From contig LFTB01000066.1 in NCBI GenBank assembly GCA_001512905.1, positions 1 through 35,498 on the forward strand: 35,498 nucleotides of DNA. The letters run 5' to 3'. Positions 1 to 8,002 of this stretch are shown here, one piece after another (within the stretch, counting starts at the first letter, position 1; each line of letters begins with the position of its first letter). The translations under genes and the position numbers were made by a program. The notes beneath the pieces are model-generated. The model ran no database searches. It had not been told where the DNA came from and saw only the letters and a program-made list of their open reading frames with translations. This DNA is from Clostridia bacterium DTU084 (GTDB taxonomy: Bacteria > Bacillota > DTU084).

Positions 1-426
1 AACCGTATGTAAGCCAATGGATGCTCCACCCATAACGACAGTTTGGGTGGTGAGGTTCACGCATCCAGTCTAAGTAAAGAAGCCTTAGAGCGGTACAGCA
101 GGGTTATTGCTCTCCACAAAAAGTACAGAGACGCTATTTTTTTCGGCCACATTCTGCCCATTGGCATGAGGCCGGATGGGTATTCCTGGACCGGTTTTCA
201 ATCTTTTGTTCCAGGGGAAAAAGAGGGATTTATTATCGTGTATCGCGAATACTCTCCGGAAGACAACTACACATTCAAGCTGTTTGGAGCCCAAGGCAGC
301 AGGATCACCCTCAATAGCCTCAGCGATGATAGCCCCCAAGAGAACAAAGAACTTAAAGATGGCTTTCTGGCCGTTCATCTGCCGGATCAAAACAGCTTTC
401 GCCTTTACAAATACAACATCGATTAG
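1..426 (+). pseudogene. 3' fragment of a broken gene at the window edge, possibly glycosidase-like
   Basis: The frame ending at 424-426 is open only from base 13, because a TAA at 10-12 interrupts it; the longest start-bounded reading begins at TTG 43. Just upstream, another frame reads PYVSQWMLHP and stops at 33-35. It joins naturally onto HNDSLGGEVHASS in the main frame, which suggests a one-base frameshift near 28-34 in a gene that begins left of the window. The visible roughly 130 residues have no signal peptide or membrane segment. Patterns such as GHILPIG and SWTGFQSF, followed by a beta-rich tail, remind me of the end of a glycoside hydrolase, but I cannot assign a family. The DUF4886 gene 14 bases downstream and the sugar-isomerase remnant after it fit a carbohydrate cluster. 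Confidence 0.45.
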
Positions 427-440
427 GAGTGGAGTTTGCC

Positions 441-1163
441 TTGAAGATTCTTTCTATCGGCAACAGTTTTTCACGGGATGCCACCTGCTACGTCCATCAG
501 ATTGCCAAGTCCTCCGGCGTTGACTTGCTGTCAGTGAACCTTTACATCGGCGGCTGTTCTTTAGAGCAGCACTGGCAGAATGTGCTTCAAAACGCCCCAG
601 CTTATCAGGTAGATATTAACGGTGAGGAAACTGAAAAACACTCTTCCATAGAATCAGCTCTCAAGAGCCAAAAGTGGGACTACGTTACACTTCAGCAGGT
701 GAGCAATCTCAGCACAGATTACAGTACATATCAGCCCTATCTTGGGAACCTCGTAGAGTTTGTCAAAAAGCACGCCCCTGGGGCAGAGATCGTGATCCAC
801 CAAACCTGGGCTTACGAAGAAGGCAGCGAAAGATTGTACGAGATAGCTGGCTACAAAAAGCAAGAGTTGATGTTCAGGGACTTGGAAGCAGCTTACCTGA
901 AAGCTGCAGAGTTTTTAGGAGGCGCAAGGATCATCCCCTGCGGCTGGGTTTTTCAGCAGTTTCTCAAACGGGGTTTTCGAAATCTGCATCGGGATACGTT
1001 CCACGCCTCTATTCCGCAGGGAAGGTATATTTTAGCTGCGGTGTGGTATGAATTCTTCACTGGCAAAAACGTTTCAGAAACAACGTTCTGCCCAGAAGGG
1101 CTGGCAGAAGAAGAATGGAACTATTTGAAAGAGCAAGTACACAGCATCTTCAATGGCGCCTGA
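441..1163 (+). CDS. DUF4886 family protein (SGNH-hydrolase-like)
   Basis: A protein of about 240 residues that starts MKILSIGNSFS. The GNSFS motif is the block-I nucleophile motif of the SGNH/GDSL hydrolase fold in DUF4886 proteins. A C-terminal DTFHAS segment is a plausible place for the Asp/His of the triad, and a GGCSLEQHW motif follows block I. The frame is open from GTG 429, but TTG 441 gives the usual family N-terminus and has GGAG at 431-434 with a 6-base spacer, so I prefer it. No signal peptide is visible, so a cytoplasmic location is likely. Members are often found beside glycan-degradation genes and are presumed carbohydrate esterases; that role is inference. It sits between two broken genes and may itself be a survivor of a decaying locus. 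Confidence 0.75.
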   Translation: MKILSIGNSFSRDATCYVHQIAKSSGVDLLSVNLYIGGCSLEQHWQNVLQNAPAYQVDINGEETEKHSSIESALKSQKWDYVTLQQVSNLSTDYSTYQPYLGNLVEFVKKHAPGAEIVIHQTWAYEEGSERLYEIAGYKKQELMFRDLEAAYLKAAEFLGGARIIPCGWVFQQFLKRGFRNLHRDTFHASIPQGRYILAAVWYEFFTGKNVSETTFCPEGLAEEEWNYLKEQVHSIFNGA

Positions 1164-1184
1164 TAATTTAGAAGTGCATGGAAC

Positions 1185-1983
1185 ATGGAAACAACCACAA
1201 CCAAACTAATAATCGGAATCAGCAGCCTGCACTATGAGTGGAAGACAATAGCGGAGATATCGAGCAGGCTAAAGAATTTGGGTTTGATCATTTAGAGCTT
1301 TCAACTACTCGAATTTCCTCAAGCGATTATCTAGAAATTAAGGAAAGTGCCTTTGAACTCGGAATCAATTTAGGTTTGCACGCCTGGGAGGACTTAGCCC
1401 AATTGGGACCCGATGAGGGAATCGCTGCGACCACTGCTTTAATAAGCGATGCAGCCCAATGGGAGTGAGGGAAATAGTTCTCCACTTTGGGACTCACCAA
1501 AACAGGGAACAAGGAATTGAGTTCACGGCTGAGATTCGAAAACACGCCTCCCCTCAATTGGAAGCTTCAAATATAAAGATACTCCTGGAAAACCACTATA
1601 GCTACGACTACAAAGGATTAAACGAATTAGGCGGGGAGCCTGCTGATTTTTTGAAATAGTTCGAGATTGTTGACAGCAAAAACATAGGCTTCTGCTTAGA
1701 TTACGGCCGCGCCAATATGACAAAAAACGTAGACGCATTTATTGAAGAACTAAAGCCATGGCTCTCATATATCCATATAGCAGACAATATGGGAGAACAT
1801 GATGATCACCTCGCCTTTGGAGATGGGACTGTGGACTGGCCCAGGGTTCTTGAGCTGACCGCAAAATCAGGCTTTAACGGACCTTATGTAATCGAGTTCC
1901 CAGAAAAGTTTGGATTGGCTAAGTTTGCCGCTTTTCAGAACCTGCTGACAAAGATTTATGAAAAAAACAAACAAACCCTGTAG
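1185..1983 (+). pseudogene. Sugar phosphate isomerase/epimerase (AP-endonuclease-2-like TIM barrel), broken in three places
   Basis: Three frames together reconstruct one xylose-isomerase-like TIM-barrel protein of about 265 residues. It starts at ATG 1185 (TKLIIGISSLHYEW), shifts frame near 1230-1240 into EFGFDHLELSTTR, and shifts again near 1455-1465 into MGVREIVLHFGTH. It then meets an in-frame TAG at 1657-1659 and continues in the same frame through GFCLDYGRAN, SYIHIADNMGEHDDH and GPYVIEFP to the stop at 1981-1983. Segments such as LLENHY, DYGRAN, HIADN and the DDH with downstream GDGTVDW are typical of the metal-binding strands of this family. Two frameshifts plus a nonsense codon make a functional product unlikely. 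The intact gene would have isomerised or epimerised a sugar or sugar phosphate, substrate unknown. It fits the carbohydrate context to its left. Confidence 0.85.
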
Positions 1984-2035
1984 CATGAACGTGAGCCCAT
2001 TAAAATGCTTCGAATGGGATAATTCAAAGAACTGA

Positions 2036-2074
2036 GCAGTATTTTGGACAGCCCTCCAAAATACTGCTTTTTTT
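2036..2074 (+). terminator. Rho-independent terminator after the carbohydrate locus
   Basis: A perfect 12-bp stem (2036-2047 with 2056-2067) closes an 8-base loop and is followed by seven T residues (2068-2074). It separates the decaying sugar cluster from the sporulation pair. Confidence 0.93.
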
Positions 2075-2090
2075 ATCGGAGGCTGCCTCG

Positions 2091-2125
2091 TTATATTAGG
2101 ACATGTTTTCCTAATATACTATACT
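2091..2125 (+). promoter_or_regulatory. Putative promoter region with 10-bp inverted repeat upstream of the M23/spoIVFB pair
   Basis: TTATATT (2091-2097), a 15-base spacer and AATATACT (2113-2120) resemble a sigma-E -35/-10 pair (ATATT and xATAxAxT). A second TATACT lies at 2120-2125. The region also holds a 10-bp inverted repeat (2092-2101 with 2109-2118, 7-base gap) that overlaps these elements and could be an operator or simply coincide with them. A mother-cell sigma-E promoter would fit a spoIVF operon. The assignment is by eye. Confidence 0.45.
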
Positions 2126-2146
2126 AACAGAGATCGGGAGGAAAGT

Positions 2147-2746
2147 ATGAAAAAGCAAATTATCCTTTCCTTGCTCATTCTGGTCTTGTCAATAGCTGCA
2201 AAAGCAGCAGGCTGGACAAAAAGCGCCAGTGCTCAGATGTGGTTTCGCGCCATTCTGAAAGCAGACTACGACTACCAAGGCGCATTCACAGAAGCAAGGA
2301 AATTTTTTGATGAGCTTAGAAAACAGGGCGGCTGGCAGATCCTGGAGCAGGAAGAGAAGCTGCCTGGACTTGTGCGGCCTGTTATGGGGAGTGTTAGCTC
2401 GGGCTTTGGAATGAGAGAGCACCCTGTTTTAGGCGGCAAGCGCCAGCATCAGGGAATAGACCTGGAAGCGCCCAAAGGCAGCCCTATCCTGGCAGCCATG
2501 GCAGGTGAGGTAGAGGCTGTAGAGCGGGACAGCACCTATGGGCTTAAAATTGTCCTCAGGCACGCTAATGAATACAGAACAGTTTATGCACACTGCGATG
2601 AAGCTTTGGTAAAAGCCGGGGACCAGGTAAAGGCAGGGCAAGTGATCGGAAGAGTGGGAGACAGCGGCCTTGCCACAGGACCGCATCTGCATTTTGAACT
2701 CCGCATTGGAGACAGAGCCATCGATCCAGGGCAATTGATCAAATAG
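2147..2746 (+). CDS. M23-family peptidase, SpoIVFA-like
   Basis: A 199-residue protein with an N-terminal hydrophobic signal or anchor (about residues 5-20), then a spacer and a C-terminal LytM/M23 domain (about 76-199). The zinc-site motifs look complete: H101 and D105 in HQGID, H149 in YAHC, and H180/H182 in HLHFEL. M23 enzymes cleave peptidoglycan cross-bridges outside the membrane. The gene ends 13 bases before a SpoIVFB-type protease; in Bacillus the partner at this place is SpoIVFA, a LytM-domain protein that holds SpoIVFB inactive during sporulation. By position I infer a SpoIVFA-like role. The intact catalytic residues leave open a real peptidase or a SpoIIQ-like function. A strong GGGAGG site precedes ATG 2147. 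Confidence 0.8.
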   Translation: MKKQIILSLLILVLSIAAKAAGWTKSASAQMWFRAILKADYDYQGAFTEARKFFDELRKQGGWQILEQEEKLPGLVRPVMGSVSSGFGMREHPVLGGKRQHQGIDLEAPKGSPILAAMAGEVEAVERDSTYGLKIVLRHANEYRTVYAHCDEALVKAGDQVKAGQVIGRVGDSGLATGPHLHFELRIGDRAIDPGQLIK

Positions 2747-2759
2747 GTGGTGAGGAGAG

Positions 2760-3635
2760 ATGTGGATCGGGCGGATTTTCGGGATCCAGATCCTCCTGCA
2801 CGCCTCTTTTCTAATTGCCCTCTGCTTCTTTGCCCTGGCAGGACTCCTCCCTCAAGCCCTGATCCTTTTTTCCTTGGTTTTTCTTCACGAGCTTGCCCAC
2901 GCAGCAGTGGCCGTGCTTTTGCGCTTTCCAGTGGAAAAAATCGAGCTTTTCCCTTTCGGCGGCAGAGCCCAGGTTTCCTTCCCGCTGCTTTTTCGCCCTA
3001 AAGCAGAGATCCTCGTTGCCATAGCCGGCCCCCTTTGGAGTTTGAGCCTGGCTGGACTTTTTGCGTACCTGAGATCTAATGGCATTCTCGGTTCGGGGCA
3101 GTGGACACAGCTGATGATTGCCGGCAATCTCAGCCTGGGCCTCTTCAATTTTCTCCCTATCTTGCCCTTGGATGGAGGGAGGGTTCTGCGGGCTGCCCTC
3201 AGCCGCAGGCTCGGCTTTCGCCCCGCAACAGCCGGGGTGGCCCGGGCAAGCCGCCTGGCAGCTATTTTGGCAGCAGCTCTTTCCCTTGTGCTTTGGCAGC
3301 TTAAGGGCACATCTCCCGGCTTTTTGCCCATCTGCCTCTATCTTTTTTTTGCAGCCAAACAAGAGGGTGAGTTTGCCTCTTATTCCCACCTGCGGTATCT
3401 TCTCCACAAGCAAGAGGAATTACGGCAAGAAAAAGTTCTCCTTGCAAGGCACCTGGTGGCAGAAGAAGCCACCCCCCTAGAGAAGATTATCACCCAGTTT
3501 GCGCCAGGTTCCTATCATTTAGTCACGGTTGTCAGCGAAAGCTTAAAAATCCAGGGGGTAGTGGGCGAAGCCCAGATTATCGAGGCCCTTTTTCAAGGTG
3601 GTGCCCAGATGAAGGTTTTAGAACTTTTATCATGA
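2760..3635 (+). CDS. spoIVFB: Stage IV sporulation intramembrane metalloprotease SpoIVFB (M50 family)
   Basis: A 291-residue, multi-pass membrane zinc protease of the site-2 protease family. The HExxH motif HELAH lies at residues 43-47 in the second hydrophobic segment. The third ligand motif, N130 followed by LPLDGGRV with D138, lies in a later membrane segment. Both positions agree closely with Bacillus SpoIVFB. After about residue 205 comes a soluble region of about 85 residues that looks like a single CBS-type domain. In sporulating cells SpoIVFB cleaves pro-sigma-K in the outer forespore membrane; that role is taken from the family and from the adjacent M23 gene. The start has AGGTGG and GAGGAGA upstream, and a strong terminator follows the stop. 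Confidence 0.9.
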   Translation: MWIGRIFGIQILLHASFLIALCFFALAGLLPQALILFSLVFLHELAHAAVAVLLRFPVEKIELFPFGGRAQVSFPLLFRPKAEILVAIAGPLWSLSLAGLFAYLRSNGILGSGQWTQLMIAGNLSLGLFNFLPILPLDGGRVLRAALSRRLGFRPATAGVARASRLAAILAAALSLVLWQLKGTSPGFLPICLYLFFAAKQEGEFASYSHLRYLLHKQEELRQEKVLLARHLVAEEATPLEKIITQFAPGSYHLVTVVSESLKIQGVVGEAQIIEALFQGGAQMKVLELLS

Positions 3636-3664
3636 TGGTTTTTCTCTGTCCTGGCAACAATAAT

Positions 3665-3693
3665 AACCCTTCCGACAGCGGGAAGGGTTTTTT
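3665..3693 (+). terminator. Rho-independent terminator after spoIVFB
   Basis: A 9-bp stem (3665-3673 with 3681-3689), a 7-base loop and a T run reaching 3693. Confidence 0.9.
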
Positions 3694-3719
3694 CACGTGT
3701 ATGCAAGTACAATAAAATG

Positions 3720-3728
3720 TGGTATAAT
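3720..3728 (+). promoter_or_regulatory. Extended -10 promoter for the radical SAM/RNase G/C1 operon
   Basis: TGG directly followed by TATAAT (3723-3728) is an extended -10 element, 31 bases before the first start codon. No good -35 box is visible. The same nonamer precedes the MNT gene at 11988. Confidence 0.6.
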
Positions 3729-3759
3729 TTTAGAATAGAGAAACTTTCCCAGAGGTGGA

Positions 3760-5604
3760 ATGATTTTGTTAGACAAAAAACAGTGGGACGCGATTTTAGC
3801 CAGGGTAGAGAAACCGGCAAGATACATAGGCGGCGAGTGGAATCAGCCTCCAAAAGAAGGAAAGCTTGCTGTTTGTTTGGCCTTTCCAGATGTCTACGAG
3901 GTGGGAATGAGCCACCTGGGGCTGAAGATCCTCTACCACGTCCTGACGCAGAAAGAAAACGTGGTTGTGGAACGTGCCTTCTGCCCGTGGATCGATATGG
4001 AAGAAGAAATGAAAAAGGCAAAGATCCCATTGCTGAGCGTGGAAAGCCACAGGCCTTTATCTGAATTTCAGATCGTAGGCTTCACCCTCCAGTACGAGCT
4101 CTCCTATACCAACGTCCTTCAGATGCTGGCTTTGGGAGAAATCCCCCTTTACAGCGCAGAGCGGACAGAAAAACATCCGCTGGTGATTGCAGGCGGACCA
4201 TGCGCTTTCAACCCTGAGCCCTTAGCCCCTTTTCTCGATGCTGTGGTGTTGGGAGAAGGGGAAGAGGTGATGGGAGAGATCGTAGACTGCTATGAAAGCT
4301 GGCAGAATAAAGGAGCTTCCAGGGACAATTTGCTGCGCTCTCTTGCTGAAATCCCAGGGGTCTATGTGCCGTCCTTGTATAAAGTGAGCTACAATACAGA
4401 CGGTACCATCAGGGCAGTCGAACCTGAAGAAGGAGTGCCAGGGACTGTCACCAAAAGGCTCGTGGATTTGGCAGGAGCCCCCTATCCAGAAAACTGGCTT
4501 GTCCCTTACACAGAAATCGTCCACGACAGGGTAATGCTGGAGATCATGCGGGGCTGCACCCGGGGCTGCAGGTTCTGCCAGGCAGGGACAATTTACAGAC
4601 CTCTGCGGGAGAAATCCCAGAAGGAAATCATGGCCTTGGCTGATAAACTCCTCAAAAACACCGGCTATGATGAGCTGAGCCTGACATCCTTGAGCAGCTC
4701 AGACTACAGCAGGATCGCAGAGCTCCTTGCGGCCCTTGTGGACAAGTACGGCGAGATGGGCGTGTCTGTTTCCCTGCCCTCGCTGCGCACGGACAAATTT
4801 GCCATCGAGCTCGCCCAAACCATCGAGAAAGTTCGCAAAACCGGCCTCACCTTTGCCCCTGAAGCTGGCAGCCAAAGGCTGCGGGACGTGATCAACAAAG
4901 GCGTGACAGAGGAAGATCTCATCTCCACCGCCCAGGCTGCTTTCAGCACAGGCTGGCGGAGAATAAAGCTATATTTTATGATCGGCCTTCCCACAGAAAC
5001 AGACGACGACGTTTTGGCAATTGCCCAGCTGGCCAAAAAAGTTCTGGCTGTGGGAAGAGAATGCGCAGGCAAAGGAAAGGGGGGAATACAAGTTTCAGTG
5101 AGCGTCTCCTCATTTGTCCCCAAACCCCACACCCCTTTTCAGTGGGAAGCCCAGGACACTATGGAAGAGCTTGCCAGAAAGCAGGAGCTCCTCAAAGGGG
5201 CATTGGCAGGGACCAGGGCCATAAACCTCGCCTGGCACCAGCCGGAGGGCAGCCTCTTGGAGGCGGTTTTGTCGAGAGGCGATCGGAGGCTGGCAGAAGT
5301 TATTATGTATGCCTGGCAGGCAGGCTGTCATTTCGACAGCTGGCAGGAGCAGTTTTCCTTTGACAGCTGGCAAAAAGCCTTTCGGAAAGCCGGTTTGGAT
5401 CCTGCCTTTTACGCAAACCGCAAGCGTTCCAAGGAAGAGATTTTGCCCTGGGACCATCTGCACAGCGGTGTAAACAAGAGTTTTCTGTGGCGGGAAAGGC
5501 AAAGGGCTTATTCCGGCCAAAGGACAGAGGACTGCAGGCTGGGCTGCACAGGCTGCGGGGTCTGTCCAGGGCTTGGTGTGTCTAACTCTTTTGCCCAAGA
5601 ATAA
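3760..5604 (+). CDS. B12-binding-type radical SAM protein, TIGR03960 family
   Basis: A 614-residue protein. The N-terminal 200 residues resemble the cobalamin-binding (Rossmann-like) domain of B12-type radical SAM enzymes (FPDVYEVGMSHLG, AGGPCAFNPEP, GEGEE). The radical SAM core follows with CTRGCRFC, cluster ligands C266, C270 and C273. The C-terminus carries a further cysteine array, C592, C596, C599 and C602, which could bind an extra cluster. The family is regularly encoded just ahead of a DUF2344 partner and RNase G, as here. Its substrate is not known to me; a role in tRNA or rRNA modification is often guessed from context. ATG 3760 lies only one base after AGAGGTGG, so TTG 3766 (spacer 7) may be the true start. 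It is the first gene of a seven-gene operon. Confidence 0.9.
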   Translation: MILLDKKQWDAILARVEKPARYIGGEWNQPPKEGKLAVCLAFPDVYEVGMSHLGLKILYHVLTQKENVVVERAFCPWIDMEEEMKKAKIPLLSVESHRPLSEFQIVGFTLQYELSYTNVLQMLALGEIPLYSAERTEKHPLVIAGGPCAFNPEPLAPFLDAVVLGEGEEVMGEIVDCYESWQNKGASRDNLLRSLAEIPGVYVPSLYKVSYNTDGTIRAVEPEEGVPGTVTKRLVDLAGAPYPENWLVPYTEIVHDRVMLEIMRGCTRGCRFCQAGTIYRPLREKSQKEIMALADKLLKNTGYDELSLTSLSSSDYSRIAELLAALVDKYGEMGVSVSLPSLRTDKFAIELAQTIEKVRKTGLTFAPEAGSQRLRDVINKGVTEEDLISTAQAAFSTGWRRIKLYFMIGLPTETDDDVLAIAQLAKKVLAVGRECAGKGKGGIQVSVSVSSFVPKPHTPFQWEAQDTMEELARKQELLKGALAGTRAINLAWHQPEGSLLEAVLSRGDRRLAEVIMYAWQAGCHFDSWQEQFSFDSWQKAFRKAGLDPAFYANRKRSKEEILPWDHLHSGVNKSFLWRERQRAYSGQRTEDCRLGCTGCGVCPGLGVSNSFAQE

Positions 5605-5621
5605 ACTGAAGAGGTGGAACC

Positions 5622-6284
5622 GTGGAGAGGGGAACGAGAATTCGGGTCAAGTTTGTAAAAAGAGGAGAGCTGAAGTACATTTCCCACTTGGATTTGCTCC
5701 GTACCATGGAGCGGGCTGTGAGGCGCAGCGGCCTTCCCATCGCCTACACCGAGGGTTTCCATCCCCATGCCAAAATCCAATTTGCCTCGGCGCTGCCTGT
5801 GGGGGTTGAAAGCACGGGCGAGCTCATGGATATAGAGCTCAAGGAAGAGTTTTCAGCCTCAGAGGTGGTTCAGAGGCTTAAAGAGCAGCTGCCAAAAGCT
5901 TTAGCGCCGCATGAAGGCGCTGTGGTCCCTGAAGGAGAGGGGAAGCTGACCAGCCTCGTGCAGGGGGCTGGGTATCTGGTGCGTGTGGAGCCGGTGGCTG
6001 ATTTGGCGGGGCGTGTAGAGGCGTGGCTCGGGAAAGACACTGTTTTGTGGCCGAGGCAGCGAAAAGGCAAAGTGAGGCATTTGGATTTGCGCAAGGCCAC
6101 AACCAAACTCGCCGCCTGCGGCACAGACCAGCTGGAACTTTTTTTATCTTTTTCACCAGAAGCGACTAATGTGCGGCCCCAGGAGGTCATCCTTTCCCTG
6201 GAGCTAGAGCCGCTTTTTGTTGTGCGGACGGCAATCTTTGGGGAAGGGGTGTTATTGGCGCCGCTGAAGAAGGGAAAGAATTGA
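5622..6284 (+). CDS. DUF2344 / TIGR03936 radical-SAM-linked protein
   Basis: A 220-residue protein that begins MERGTRIRVKFVKRGELKYI and continues SHLDLLRTMERAVRRSGLP, then YTEGFHPHAKIQFASALPVG. This is the conserved N-terminal signature of the DUF2344 family. In some bacteria this domain is fused to the C-terminus of the TIGR03960 radical SAM protein, so the two very probably act together. The biochemical role is not established to my knowledge. The GTG start has GAGGTGG four bases upstream, and the stop overlaps the start of the RNase G gene by four bases (TTGA), which implies translational coupling. Confidence 0.88.
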   Translation: MERGTRIRVKFVKRGELKYISHLDLLRTMERAVRRSGLPIAYTEGFHPHAKIQFASALPVGVESTGELMDIELKEEFSASEVVQRLKEQLPKALAPHEGAVVPEGEGKLTSLVQGAGYLVRVEPVADLAGRVEAWLGKDTVLWPRQRKGKVRHLDLRKATTKLAACGTDQLELFLSFSPEATNVRPQEVILSLELEPLFVVRTAIFGEGVLLAPLKKGKN

Positions 6285-8002
6285 GTAAGCGAAAAAAGAA
6301 GAAAGAAGCGAAGAAAAAGGAGATTTTGGTTTCAGTAGAGAACCTGCAGACCCGAGCAGCCGTAATTGAAGACGGAAAGCTGGTAGAGATGTACGTAGAG
6401 CGTACTCTTCACCAGCAGGTCGCAGGAGGAATCTACAAAGGAATCGTGAAAAACGTGCTGCCTGGCATGCAAGCAGCTTTTGTTGACATCGGTTTGGAAC
6501 GCAACGCATTTCTCTATGTTGACGATATCCAGACCCAAAATAAGACCAAGGGCAAAGCCCGGATTTCTGAGATGCTCAAACCTGGCCAGCAGTTGATCGT
6601 TCAGGCTTTGAAGGAGCCTATGGGTACTAAAGGGGCAAAGATCACAAGCCAGCTGAGCATCCCCGGACGCTATCTCGTATACATGCCTGATGCAGGATAC
6701 ACAGGCATCTCCCGCCGGATCGAAAGCGATGCTGAGCGGGAGAGGCTCCGGGAAATAGCTGAGCGCTTGCGGAAGCCCCATGAGGGCCTCATTGTCCGCA
6801 CTGCAGCCGAAGGGCAGAAGGAACGGGAACTGAAGCGGGATTTGGTTTTTCTGCGGAAGCTGTACAACAAGATCAAGAAAAAAGCCAAGAAGACCAAAGC
6901 GCCAGCTCTCCTCTACAGGGATCACGATCTCGTCTACAGGTTAATGCGGGATACTTTATCTGAAGATATTGCCTCCATTCAAATCGACAGCGAAGCAGTC
7001 TACAAAAAAATAGTGGAGGCAGCCCGCACCCTCTCTCCCCGGCTGCGGAAGCAGGTCAGCCTTTATACTGGCAAAGGGCCTCTCTTTGAAAAGTACGGCA
7101 TCGAACAGGAACTTGCCAAGGCCCTCAAAAGAAGAGTGTGGCTTGACTGCGGCGGTTATCTGGTTGTGGACCAGACTGAAGCCCTGACTGTAATCGATGT
7201 GAATACAGGCAAATTTGTGGGCAGCACAGACCTTGCATCAACAGTTTTGAAGACCAATTTACAAGCGGCGGAAGAGATCGCCAGGCAATTGCGTTTGCGC
7301 AATCTTACTGGTATTATTATCGTGGACTTCATAGATATGGATACAGATGAAGACCGCAAGCTGGTGCTCAAGAAACTGGAAGAGCTTGTCGAGGCAGACC
7401 GGGTGAAAACCAATATCTTGGGCTTCACAAGGCTGGGACTTGTGGAAATAACCAGGAAAAAGGTTCAGGAAGGTTTAGGCGAGGTCTTTCAGAAGTCCTG
7501 CCCCTATTGCGAAGGGACTGGGAGGATCCTCTCTGAAGAGTCCATGGCCATCCAGGTGGAAAGGCAGCTCCGCCAGTTTTTAGCCCACAGCACCATGGAG
7601 GCAGTGCTCATTGGCGTGCATCCCCAAGTTGCAGCCATGCTCATCGGCTCCGGTGGCAGCAACCTGGCCCGCTTGGAGGAGGAGCTGAACAAAAAGATCT
7701 ACATTAAAGGCTGCGACGCCTTTCACGCTGAAGAGATGAAAATTATTTCAGCAGGCACAAGGAAAGAAGTTGAAAAGGCAGCGCTGCCTGTGGAAGTTGG
7801 GGAAAAACTTGAAGTTACCATCGAGCAGCCGCACCTTGCAAACAAACAGAACGGCATCGCGCGGCTGGAAGGCTACATCATCGATGTGGAGGGAGCAGGC
7901 AAAAAGCTGGGACAAACTTTGACAGTAGAGATTGTCAAAAGAACCCGCACCTACGCTCGAGCAAAAATTTGCAGTAAAGAAGTCGGAGGGCAAAAACAAT
8001 GA
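6281..8002 (+). CDS. rng: Ribonuclease G/E family protein
   Basis: A 573-residue endoribonuclease of the RNase E/G family, the length of RNase G without the long degradosome scaffold of RNase E. After a lysine-rich N-terminus comes an S1 domain (about 47-125). The catalytic DNase-I-like domain carries the metal-binding aspartates D306 (in VIDVNTGKFVG) and D349 (in IIIVDFIDMD). The zinc-link motif CPYC with EGTGR (C407 and C410) would join subunits into the active dimer or tetramer. It processes single-stranded AU-rich RNA, including rRNA precursors. It starts at TTG 6281 inside the preceding stop and ends with an ATGA overlap onto fhs, so it appears to share a transcript with the folate genes, an unusual pairing. 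Confidence 0.95.
   Translation: MSKRKKKKEAKKKEILVSVENLQTRAAVIEDGKLVEMYVERTLHQQVAGGIYKGIVKNVLPGMQAAFVDIGLERNAFLYVDDIQTQNKTKGKARISEMLKPGQQLIVQALKEPMGTKGAKITSQLSIPGRYLVYMPDAGYTGISRRIESDAERERLREIAERLRKPHEGLIVRTAAEGQKERELKRDLVFLRKLYNKIKKKAKKTKAPALLYRDHDLVYRLMRDTLSEDIASIQIDSEAVYKKIVEAARTLSPRLRKQVSLYTGKGPLFEKYGIEQELAKALKRRVWLDCGGYLVVDQTEALTVIDVNTGKFVGSTDLASTVLKTNLQAAEEIARQLRLRNLTGIIIVDFIDMDTDEDRKLVLKKLEELVEADRVKTNILGFTRLGLVEITRKKVQEGLGEVFQKSCPYCEGTGRILSEESMAIQVERQLRQFLAHSTMEAVLIGVHPQVAAMLIGSGGSNLARLEEELNKKIYIKGCDAFHAEEMKIISAGTRKEVEKAALPVEVGEKLEVTIEQPHLANKQNGIARLEGYIIDVEGAGKKLGQTLTVEIVKRTRTYARAKICSKEVGGQKQ

Noticed and set aside
1657-1659. In-frame TAG read as pyrrolysine
   Set aside because: The same gene has two frameshifts, and the family has no known Pyl member; it is a plain nonsense mutation in a pseudogene.
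2811-3413. Long minus-strand open frame (200 codons) opposite spoIVFB
   Set aside because: Composition is that of an antisense shadow, with no ribosome-binding site, and spoIVFB on the plus strand is certain. The same applies to long antisense frames over fhs (8322-8828), RNase G (6332-6925) and der/DUF512 (19334-20176).
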